Source: JAHELQ01 sp965603365 (GTDB lineage Bacteria > Acidobacteriota > Aminicenantia > UBA2199). From it: a stretch of 5,828 nt of DNA. The stretch lies in contig CBFDCR010000135.1 in assembly GCA_965603365.1 (NCBI GenBank), forward strand, positions 1 to 5,828, read 5' to 3'. This document shows, piece after piece, positions 1-5,828 of this stretch; position 1 is the stretch's first letter; each line of letters starts with the position of its first letter. Made by a program: the position numbers and the translations under genes. Under the pieces are notes generated by a model, which was given only the letters and a program-made list of their open reading frames with translations, had not been told where the DNA came from and did not search any database.

Positions 1-403
1 GGGCTTCATCTATTGCTCTTTCCCAACTCTCCCCCTTCTCCCATCCTGCCTGGCCACACTTTCTCTTACTCCTTAGACCTATACAATTGCTGCCATGACC
101 ATTTCACTTTGTTTTAATATAGCATCATTTTCATGATTTTTATTTCACATTTATAATAGTTTAGATTTATTTTTGAAACGATGAATTATCGGTGATCTCA
201 AAATGTAAACATTTATAAATGTGGATAAATTCTTATTCACAGGTAACCGGTCAATCCATATCCTCACTATCTGACTTTATAACCATGTGGTATTCGCTGA
301 CATCGATATTTTTGGAGTATGGGAAATGGGATTTTATATAAGTACTGGAATAAAATAGGAGAATGACTGCCGGAGGCAAGATGGAATATCGCAGAGCCGG
401 GTT
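1..403. other. Non-coding region: pyrimidine-rich edge and AT-rich spacer
   Basis: No supportable gene. Positions 11-77 are pyrimidine-rich on the plus strand, with C runs at 22-24, 31-35 and 40-42. Positions about 60-360 are AT-rich, with stops in all frames at short intervals. The AT-rich stretch could be an intergenic regulatory region for a gene beyond the left edge, but none starts within the window. Confidence 0.6.
209..222. repeat. Perfect 14-bp AT-rich palindrome
   Basis: ACATTTATAAATGT is its own reverse complement. Its first ten bases, ACATTTATAA, also occur at 147-156, 62 bp to the left in the same orientation. This could be an operator-like dyad, but in so AT-rich a stretch chance is a fair explanation and no gene start is near. 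Confidence 0.3.
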
Positions 404-743
404 TCAAATGCCTGTCGTGCTGATCAGGTTTTGCAAGAGATCGGTGTTGTTCGTCAGCAGGATATCGCCGGGGCAGGTTCCGGCCGGGTATTTGTACCAG
501 GCGCGGGTGGAGGGGGTGTCCCAGGACGCGCCGTGGTCTGACAGCAGTTGGGCCAGGCTGCACAGCAATGGTCTTATTTTTTGTCAAACAGGTGGGAGAT
601 GTCTACCTGGACGTTTAATACCTGGCCCTGGCCTTTAGCACGTGTTTGTTCAGGATCACTTTGGTGGGAAACATGTAATTGCGAAAGAGGTTTTCAATTC
701 TTTTGATGAGGCTGCTGATGCACCATTGCGCCTTAGCGCCTGC
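404..743 (-). pseudogene. Decayed C-terminal gene remnant with two frameshifts, family not recognised
   Basis: Three overlapping minus-strand open segments relay through different frames: 743-615 (residues such as AQWCISSLIKRIENLF and FPTKVILNKHVLK), 648-574 (GQGQVLNVQVDISHLFDKK) and 583-404 (IRPLLCSLAQLLSD, then WYKYPAGTCPGDILLTNN, stop TGA at 404-406). Adding one G at the GG run near 632-633 and one A at the six-A run 577-582 joins them into one 113-residue reading with ordinary protein composition. Both breaks are single-base losses in homopolymer runs, which fits either real decay or sequencing/assembly error. The reading is cut by an in-frame stop at 744-746, and no plausible start with a Shine-Dalgarno is seen, so only a C-terminal part seems left. 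It lies beyond the terminator and is not part of the NRPS transcript. I do not recognise the family. The GC-rich part (about 404-560) is also open on the plus strand, so strand choice is a judgement. Confidence 0.4.
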
Positions 744-814
744 TTACGCATCCCAAACTTGAGTTAAAGAATTAACGGAGCAAATTTTTTGGAGGAACTC
801 CTGACAGAACAGGC

Positions 815-858
815 AAAAAAAAAGCCCCGGGAAATATCGAGGAGGGATTTCCCGGGGC
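815..858 (-). terminator. Rho-independent terminator closing the minus-strand unit
   Basis: Read on the minus strand, a perfect 12-bp GC-rich stem (arm ATTTCCCGGGGC at 847-858 in plus-strand text, pairing with GCCCCGGGAAAT at 824-835) with an 11-base loop (836-846) is followed directly by nine T (815-823 as A on the plus strand). It sits 27 bp downstream of the PDZ gene stop and is oriented to end transcription coming from the NRPS-lipoprotein-PDZ genes. There is no matching T tract on the plus-strand side, so it should act in one direction only. Confidence 0.95.
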
Positions 859-885
859 CGTGGTAATGTGATGACGTATCGGTAC

Positions 886-1860
886 TTAAATATAAGTAGT
901 ATACTCTTCGAGATGTTTCAACTTTTTCTGGACCTTTTCCCCCACCCCTTCGAGCCTCTTTTCAACCTTCTTTAATTTCTCTTCCAGTTCTTTCTGACAT
1001 TTCTCATTCCAGATGAACTCGTGCTCAATTTTGGGGATATCGATGTGAATGGGGGCCATTTTAAATTTGAATTTGTCGCCGACGCCTTTGAAAATCTGGA
1101 TGTTGTGAAATCCATGTCCTTCCCCCAGTTCTGCCTTGACTGTCTGCTTTTTCTTTTGGCGGATCACCGTAACGTCTACCCTGTCATCCTTCTTTAACTC
1201 AGCCAGTGCCTTGCGCGCATCGGCAGGCGCCTGGACCTTCTCATCACCGATTTTTACAATCACATCACCGGCTTTCAAACCGGCCTTTTGGGCGGGGCTC
1301 TCTTTCTCCACTTTCAGAATGAGGGCACCCTCACCTTCTTTCACCCCGAAGTATCCGGCCAGGTCTTTGTTTAACTCTTGCAGGTGGACCCCCAGGTAAC
1401 CCCCGCCTTTGGATAAGAATATGACATTCTTACCGTCTTTGCCGCCGATTCGCAGGTCCTTAAACTTATACTCGCCAAGGGTAACGGCCACTTCCTGGTT
1501 TTTAGCGTCCCGTACCAGCTTGATCTTGACTTTGGCACCGGCTTTATTGGCCCGAACCGCCTCGATCAAATCGTCGGGTCTGCGCATCTTCTCATCGTTA
1601 AAGTACTGAATCACATCGTACTTTTTGATACCTGCCTTTTCCGCCGCGCCGTCTTTGACCACCTGGGCAACCAGTACTCCGAAGGTAACGCCGAATTCCT
1701 CTTTGTCTTCATTGGACAACCTCTCGATATTGACACCGAGATAGCCTTTACCCTCACTTTTCCCGGCCATTACATAAGAGGTGGCGCCCAGGACCATTAG
1801 GGATAGGATCAACCCTGTCAACAAAACTCTCTTTGAAAAAAATGTTTTGAATCGTTTCAT
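886..1860 (-). CDS. Membrane-anchored or exported protein with tandem PDZ domains
   Basis: 324 residues from the ATG at 1860. A basic N-terminus (MKRFKTFFSKR) and a hydrophobic segment (about 13-32) form a signal peptide or anchor; VMA before GK (30-32) could be a signal peptidase I site. Two PDZ domains follow, about 39-129 and 154-246. Each opens with a carboxylate-binding-loop motif GYLGV (39-43 and 154-158) and carries the AGI/AGL-x-x-x-DVI core (AGIKKYDVI; AGLKAGDVIVKIGDEKV). There is no trypsin-like or other protease domain, so this is not a DegP/HtrA enzyme but probably a periplasmic or extracytoplasmic binding/scaffold protein that grips C-termini of other proteins. The C-terminus (about 285-318) is a Lys/Glu-rich, probably coiled-coil helix. 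The ATG at 1860 is chosen over an upstream TTG at 1941 because it has GGAGG five bases ahead and puts the signal sequence at the N-terminus. A 128-bp gap separates it from the lipoprotein gene; I see no convincing promoter there, so read-through from upstream is likely. A strong terminator follows 27 bp after the stop. Confidence 0.88.
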   Translation of the reverse strand: MKRFKTFFSKRVLLTGLILSLMVLGATSYVMAGKSEGKGYLGVNIERLSNEDKEEFGVTFGVLVAQVVKDGAAEKAGIKKYDVIQYFNDEKMRRPDDLIEAVRANKAGAKVKIKLVRDAKNQEVAVTLGEYKFKDLRIGGKDGKNVIFLSKGGGYLGVHLQELNKDLAGYFGVKEGEGALILKVEKESPAQKAGLKAGDVIVKIGDEKVQAPADARKALAELKKDDRVDVTVIRQKKKQTVKAELGEGHGFHNIQIFKGVGDKFKFKMAPIHIDIPKIEHEFIWNEKCQKELEEKLKKVEKRLEGVGEKVQKKLKHLEEYTTYI

Positions 1861-1865
1861 GATAA

Positions 1866-1870
1866 CCTCC
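1866..1870 (-). promoter_or_regulatory. Shine-Dalgarno site that fixes the PDZ gene start
   Basis: GGAGG on the minus strand, five bases before the ATG at 1860. It supports this ATG over the in-frame TTG at 1941, whose 27 extra residues would bury the signal sequence inside the protein. Confidence 0.85.
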
Positions 1871-1988
1871 AAATGATGTTCACTGCATTTACTTTCGCTT
1901 TGCATACTCCAAAGACAGCCAATTCCCACAAAAAGTTTCAATTCCAGTTCTTTTATCTAATGTCGTATCCTTTTTCAAATATCTTTGG

Positions 1989-3140
1989 TTAGTACTCAAA
2001 CACCCTTATGAGAGCTTCCGGTTCATCGATGTGGAAAATCCTATTACCTTTAAATAATACCTTTTCATCCTGTAATTTGATAAAGTCATAGCCTTTGAAT
2101 ATGTCGAGTTTGATGCGATTCAAAAACACACCGTGTTTGAAAATATCCGCGTAGAAATTGTATTGATTGGTTTGATCTCGTTTGACCGAAGTCTCCACCC
2201 ATAACCGGCCCTGGTCGTCATAGTGCATCCGGTTGATCGCTTTCTTATAAATCTGCTTAACCGGCTGATAATTCAGAACGCCGCTTTTTTTAAAGAGACT
2301 TTCGAGGCTTCTGTTCAATTCTGTCAACTCATCGGTATTGAACAATACCTTTTCATAATCCTTCTCAATACAATATTTTAGCTTGCCGGAAAAATCAAAG
2401 GCATTAATCCTATACCGATCGTCACTGCTTTCCGCCACAAATATCGTATCTTTGCCAACCGCATAGGCGGTGAAACGATCGGGAAAATCATTGACAGCCG
2501 GATCGTACTTTGACGAATATTTTCTCAAAACTGCGATATCTTCAAGCCGGGCATTCATTAACACCAGGTTAAAATTTTGATAAATGCCTTTATCGGTCTG
2601 TTCGAACCGGAGCATAAAGGCGATGAATTTATCCTGGCCGACAGTCTGCATGAAATTGGGGAGACCTCTGGTTAACTGGACATTGCCGAGAAAATTACCC
2701 TCTGTATCAAATTGAACGATCCGGCGAACAAAGGGTTCGGTCACATAGACGATGTCATTTAAAATATTGAGCAAATAGGGAGATTTCATCTCTCCGGGCC
2801 CACTCCCCTCCCTGCCTAAACTTTTGATAAAATTTCCATGGCCGTCAAATTTCTTTATAGATGCCGAAGGGCTGTCCAGAATATAGATATTGCCCCTGCT
2901 GTCTATATCCAGAAAGCGGGCCCAGGTAAATTCCCTTCCGGGTACCTGTGCGTTTTCATCTTCACCGCCGATGGCCAGAACTTGCCGGGGAGAGATGTTA
3001 AGGTCTTTTACAGAGGGTCTGTCTTCATTCTTATAGACCTTAATCCCATCCTCCTGTACGATCACATAATTTTTACGACTATCTTTAGAACAACCCGCCA
3101 ATAATACCAGGCACAGCGAAAAAACAACCAATCTTCTCAT
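1989..3140 (-). CDS. Six-bladed beta-propeller (NHL-like) lipoprotein
   Basis: Predicted exported lipoprotein of 383 residues. The N-terminus MRRLVVFSLCLVLLAGC is a short signal peptide ending in a lipobox LAGC (14-17), so Cys17 should be lipidated. The next residues are Ser-Lys, not Asp, which by the E. coli +2 rule would favour the outer membrane if the host has one. The mature part shows propeller-blade signatures: DSRGNIYILDSPSASIKKFD (80-99), the loop GREGSGPGEM (109-118), a second blade with FDTEGNFLG (144-152), another around FDFSGKLKY (248-256), and YDDQGRLWVET (307-317). These are typical of 6-bladed beta-propeller/NHL lipoproteins, which generally bind ligands or partner proteins and are not known enzymes. 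No catalytic motif is visible. The start is fixed by a Shine-Dalgarno AAGGAG six bases upstream. It lies 27 bp after the NRPS stop on the same strand, so co-transcription is likely. Its role is unknown; peptide binding or surface assembly would be inference only. Confidence 0.85.
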   Translation of the reverse strand: MRRLVVFSLCLVLLAGCSKDSRKNYVIVQEDGIKVYKNEDRPSVKDLNISPRQVLAIGGEDENAQVPGREFTWARFLDIDSRGNIYILDSPSASIKKFDGHGNFIKSLGREGSGPGEMKSPYLLNILNDIVYVTEPFVRRIVQFDTEGNFLGNVQLTRGLPNFMQTVGQDKFIAFMLRFEQTDKGIYQNFNLVLMNARLEDIAVLRKYSSKYDPAVNDFPDRFTAYAVGKDTIFVAESSDDRYRINAFDFSGKLKYCIEKDYEKVLFNTDELTELNRSLESLFKKSGVLNYQPVKQIYKKAINRMHYDDQGRLWVETSVKRDQTNQYNFYADIFKHGVFLNRIKLDIFKGYDFIKLQDEKVLFKGNRIFHIDEPEALIRVFEY

Positions 3141-3146
3141 AGTTCT

Positions 3147-3152
3147 CTCCTT
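3147..3152 (-). promoter_or_regulatory. Shine-Dalgarno site of the lipoprotein gene
   Basis: AAGGAG on the minus strand, six bases before the ATG at 3140. It lies inside the 27-bp gap after the NRPS stop codon, so the lipoprotein has its own strong ribosome entry although no room is left for a separate promoter outside the NRPS coding region. Confidence 0.8.
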
Positions 3153-3167
3153 AATTTCTTAAAATCT

Positions 3168-5828
3168 TTATAAATCAGCCAATACTTCGTTAAATGTTCT
3201 GGCGAACCCGACAACTTCCGGGGCCTTAAAAATCGAAAAATGGTCACCGGTAATGTGATAATACCTTAAAGGCTCCTGGCAATAGCTGTGCCACTTTTCC
3301 CGATTAAATATCTCCGTTAGGCTGGCCCCAAAAAAGCACACCGGCGCGCTGCATTTCCCCCCGGGGAGATAGATTCTGCGGGCATGATCAAAGGTTCTAT
3401 TGATATTAAGATAATACACCAATCCCTTTATGTCCTGATGCCCAAAATTCGGTGTGGCGTCGGCATAATTTTGGGGAATATAGCCTCTGATTGTTTCGGC
3501 ATTATAGTTATTTTTCTCCAGGTAATCCACCACCAATGGCCAGAGACGATCCGAATCACCGGCTCTCTCTATATGTTCCTTCAATTCATCGGTTTTTAAG
3601 TCTTCCGGGATCCAATCGGATTCCGTTTCAAGGCTAAAGGGAATTTCATGATCCTTTAACAGCTTATCCGGTGCAATCGAATTGATAATGGCTAAGCAAG
3701 CGACTTCTTTCTTCATCTCTTCCAACTGCCTGGCCATCTCAAAAGCGATGGTGCCGCCGATACACCAGCCGCCTAAGTAAAAGGGCGGGGACGGTTGAAC
3801 TGTTTTTATCTTCTTAATATACTTGCCGGCAACATCTTCGATAGTGATATTCCGGGGAGTAAAGTTTTCGATAGGATCTGCCCTGAGCCCCCAATAATTA
3901 AAACCCGGTGCCAGATGATTACAAAACTCAATATATCCTTCTACCTGGCCATTACCGGCATGAATCATAAAAAAATGTTTACCAGAGTCGTTACCTCTTC
4001 TCAGGAGGACCAGGTTTTCATCCTTCTCAATGCCGCTATAGTGATCTTCTGCTGCCAATAGATATCGTGCCAATTGTTTGATGGTCGGGGTTTTAAATAT
4101 CTCCATCAGAGGAAGAGGACGATGAAACTCTTTTTTGATTCGGGACGTCATCATGGTGGCATTCAGGGAGTGCCCCCCCAATTTGAAAAAATTATCGTGT
4201 ATGCCGGTGCTGTTCTCTTCCAGCCCCAATAAATCGGCCCAGATCTTTACCAGTCCTTTCTCGACTTCATTCTCAGGTGCTGCATATTCTTCGGATTTCT
4301 CGATTTTAGGTGCCGGCAGTGCCGAACGATCTAACTTACCATTGGGATTTAAGGGGATCTCCGCCAATTGCACAAAGTAAGAGGGAATCATATAGTCGGG
4401 AAGGTAACGGGAAAGGTTGTCCCTTAATTGTGACGGATTAAATTCACCCTGCGAAACAATATAGGCACAAAGGAAACCTTCCCCCTGTTGGTTTGTGCTG
4501 GCGGTGACCACTGCTTCTTTTACCTCAGCCTGCTTCAGCAATTGCTTTTCGATTTCCCCCAGTTCTATCCTGAAGCCCCTTATCTTGACCTGGTGGTCGA
4601 TTCTTCCCAAAAACTCGAGGCTGCCGTCGGCGAGCCAGCGTACCAGGTCGCCGGTCCTGTAAAAACACTCGCCCTCGCCCCCTACCTCTTTAAGAACGTT
4701 TTTTATAAACGAGCGCGATGTCTTCTCAACATCGTTCAAATAACCGGCTGCCAATCCACCGCCGGATATAAATAATTCACCCCTCACATTCAGCGGGCAC
4801 AACGTTAAATTCTTATCCAGTACCCACAGGTTGTTGTTGGCAATCGGCTTGCCAATGGGCACACTCGATAACCTGGTGTATCCCTCCGCAGTTAGACGAT
4901 CGATCTCCAGTACCGAAGCGATGACCGTCGCTTCGGTGGGCCCGTATATGTTGAACAGCCGACACTCCTCTCTCACTAACCCCAGACTCCGCACCAATAT
5001 GTCCAATGTAAACTTCTCGGCCCCTATACACAGATATCTTAAACTTTCAAGCCTTCGCTCCTGGGCCGCTATGGTTTGAAAATGAGAGGGGGTTATTTGC
5101 AATACCGTTATCCCGTTTCTATCGATAAAATCGATATATTCCCCGGGATTGATCACCACTTCTTCAGCCACCATAACCAACTGCGAGCCCGAACAGAGGG
5201 CTAAAAATATCTCCCACACCGACCAATCGAAATAATACGAGAGGTTTTGCACCACCCGGTCACCGCTGCCAGGACTAAGGCGGCTCTTGCCCCAGATTAA
5301 CAGCGGACAGAAATTGCCGTGGCTGATGGGCACGCCCTTGGGATTACCGGTAGAGCCGGAGGTGTAGATCACATAGGCCAAATCCTCAAAACCACTGACC
5401 TTCTCTACATGATTAGCCCCGGCCTCATATAACCCTTTTTCTCCTAAATCGATGTTCTCAATACTTTCATCTACCCCCTCGGTCAGACCTGCCCCGGTCA
5501 GCAGCAGTTCGGCTCCACAGTCGGTCAACATATATCTCTTTCTGTTCGCCGGCTGCCGGTGATTTACCGGCAGATAGGCGCCGCCGGCCGCCAATATGCC
5601 GATCATGCCTACAACCATTTCTAACGAACGATCTACCATGATGCCTACTATCGTATTGGGCATCACCCCTTTCCCTCTTAAGAAAACTGCCAGGCTGAGG
5701 GATCTCCGGTTTAATTCTCTATAGGTTAACCGATTTTCCCCATATACCAGCGCGGTATTTCCCGGGGTCTTGGCTACCTGTTCCTCGAATAACTCATGGA
5801 TGGTCTTAGCCACCGGGTACTCCCTCAC
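3168..5828 (-). CDS. Nonribosomal peptide synthetase, terminal module A-PCP-TE (5' partial)
   Basis: Terminal NRPS module that would activate the last amino acid as an aminoacyl-AMP, load it on a carrier protein and release the finished peptide in the cytoplasm. 886 codons are visible. The frame is open to the right edge, and the first visible residues (EYPVAKTIHELFEEQV) are a typical linker leading into an adenylation (A) domain, so the real start, probably after a condensation domain, lies outside. A domain, about residues 8-505: A1 LTYREL (34-39), A3 YTSGSTGNPKG (155-165), A4 FDWS (200-203), A5 NIYGPTE (293-299), A6 from 350, A7 YRTGDL (390-395), A8 GRIDHQVKIRG (408-418), A9 LPDYMIP (476-482), A10 NGKLDR with catalytic Lys498. 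Carrier protein (PCP), about 518-592, has DNFFKLGGHSL with phosphopantetheine Ser554. Thioesterase (TE), about 605-886, has GGWCIGG with Cys689 in place of the usual Ser, Asn716 where Asp is expected, and GDHF with His863. All A-domain core motifs are intact. Ends TAA 27 bp before the lipoprotein gene. Product and substrate are unknown. Confidence 0.96.
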   Translation of the reverse strand: MREYPVAKTIHELFEEQVAKTPGNTALVYGENRLTYRELNRRSLSLAVFLRGKGVMPNTIVGIMVDRSLEMVVGMIGILAAGGAYLPVNHRQPANRKRYMLTDCGAELLLTGAGLTEGVDESIENIDLGEKGLYEAGANHVEKVSGFEDLAYVIYTSGSTGNPKGVPISHGNFCPLLIWGKSRLSPGSGDRVVQNLSYYFDWSVWEIFLALCSGSQLVMVAEEVVINPGEYIDFIDRNGITVLQITPSHFQTIAAQERRLESLRYLCIGAEKFTLDILVRSLGLVREECRLFNIYGPTEATVIASVLEIDRLTAEGYTRLSSVPIGKPIANNNLWVLDKNLTLCPLNVRGELFISGGGLAAGYLNDVEKTSRSFIKNVLKEVGGEGECFYRTGDLVRWLADGSLEFLGRIDHQVKIRGFRIELGEIEKQLLKQAEVKEAVVTASTNQQGEGFLCAYIVSQGEFNPSQLRDNLSRYLPDYMIPSYFVQLAEIPLNPNGKLDRSALPAPKIEKSEEYAAPENEVEKGLVKIWADLLGLEENSTGIHDNFFKLGGHSLNATMMTSRIKKEFHRPLPLMEIFKTPTIKQLARYLLAAEDHYSGIEKDENLVLLRRGNDSGKHFFMIHAGNGQVEGYIEFCNHLAPGFNYWGLRADPIENFTPRNITIEDVAGKYIKKIKTVQPSPPFYLGGWCIGGTIAFEMARQLEEMKKEVACLAIINSIAPDKLLKDHEIPFSLETESDWIPEDLKTDELKEHIERAGDSDRLWPLVVDYLEKNNYNAETIRGYIPQNYADATPNFGHQDIKGLVYYLNINRTFDHARRIYLPGGKCSAPVCFFGASLTEIFNREKWHSYCQEPLRYYHITGDHFSIFKAPEVVGFARTFNEVLADL

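Noticed and set aside
312..340. Possible plus-strand promoter TTGGAG, 17-base spacer, TATATA
   Set aside because: Only three of six bases match the -35 consensus and four of six the -10; in an AT-rich region this is expected by chance, and the only gene it could serve (363-638) is not supported.
267..587. Minus-strand open frame with a TTG start
   Set aside because: Arg/Pro/His-rich translation typical of an out-of-frame reading; it overlaps the remnant segments at 583-404 in another frame, and its start has no Shine-Dalgarno.
363..638. Plus-strand open frame of 91 codons, with an internal ATG at 381 preceded by GGAGG
   Set aside because: It is antisense to the better-looking minus-strand remnant and shares its third codon positions, so openness is expected from GC-rich composition. 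The product ends in a Gly/Pro/Arg-rich stretch unlike a folded protein. It cannot be excluded fully.
791..801. Small hairpin GGAG-GAA-CTCC next to a T run
   Set aside because: The stem is only four bases and the T run lies on the wrong side for a plus-strand terminator, with no T tract on the minus-strand side either.
1861..1941. N-terminal extension of the PDZ protein to a TTG at 1941
   Set aside because: The extension places the signal sequence internally, lacks a ribosome binding site, and is beaten by the ATG at 1860 with a well-spaced GGAGG.
4813..5079. Overlapping open frames on both strands inside the A domain
   Set aside because: They lie wholly within a well-conserved NRPS coding sequence (A4-A6 region) and have no motifs or ribosome binding sites of their own.
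5826..5828. GTG at the right edge as the start of the NRPS
   Set aside because: The residues after it are the usual linker into an A domain from a preceding domain; the frame is simply cut by the window edge and GTG is most likely an internal Val codon.

Overview
The window holds the 3' end of a nonribosomal peptide synthetase (NRPS) locus. All three convincing protein genes lie on the minus strand, so the locus reads from right to left. From upstream to downstream it carries: the terminal A-PCP-TE module of an NRPS (its 5' part lies beyond the right edge); 27 bp later, a lipoprotein with a six-bladed beta-propeller (NHL-like) look; after a 128-bp gap, a membrane-anchored or exported protein with two PDZ domains and a charged C-terminal helix; and then a textbook rho-independent terminator (815-858) that closes the transcription unit.

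Beyond the terminator (1-814) there is no intact gene. Minus-strand reading of 743-404 gives three overlapping open segments in three-frame relay. They join into one coherent 113-residue C-terminal-looking protein if one base is restored at each of two short homopolymer runs. I read this as a decayed gene remnant (or, less likely, a gene broken by two sequencing errors) of a family I do not recognise. Positions 60-360 are AT-rich and non-coding, with one perfect 14-bp palindrome. The first 60 bases are a pyrimidine-rich tract.

Organism: moderate GC, a large modular NRPS, a lipoprotein of the 6-bladed beta-propeller kind and a non-protease PDZ protein together resemble uncultured, NRPS-rich bacteria such as Candidatus Aminicenantota. 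This is an impression from gene content, not a demonstrated placement.

The most interesting point is the thioesterase (TE) domain that should release the peptide. Its nucleophile elbow is GWCIG rather than GxSxG, and the position that normally holds the catalytic Asp, 27 residues downstream as in surfactin TE, is Asn. The result would be a Cys-His-Asn set, with an unusually long lid region before the His. The adenylation domain is otherwise complete, and its pocket residues spell a code I cannot match to a known substrate. The two downstream envelope proteins could travel with the NRPS as a cell-surface partner set, or may simply be housekeeping neighbours in the same transcript.
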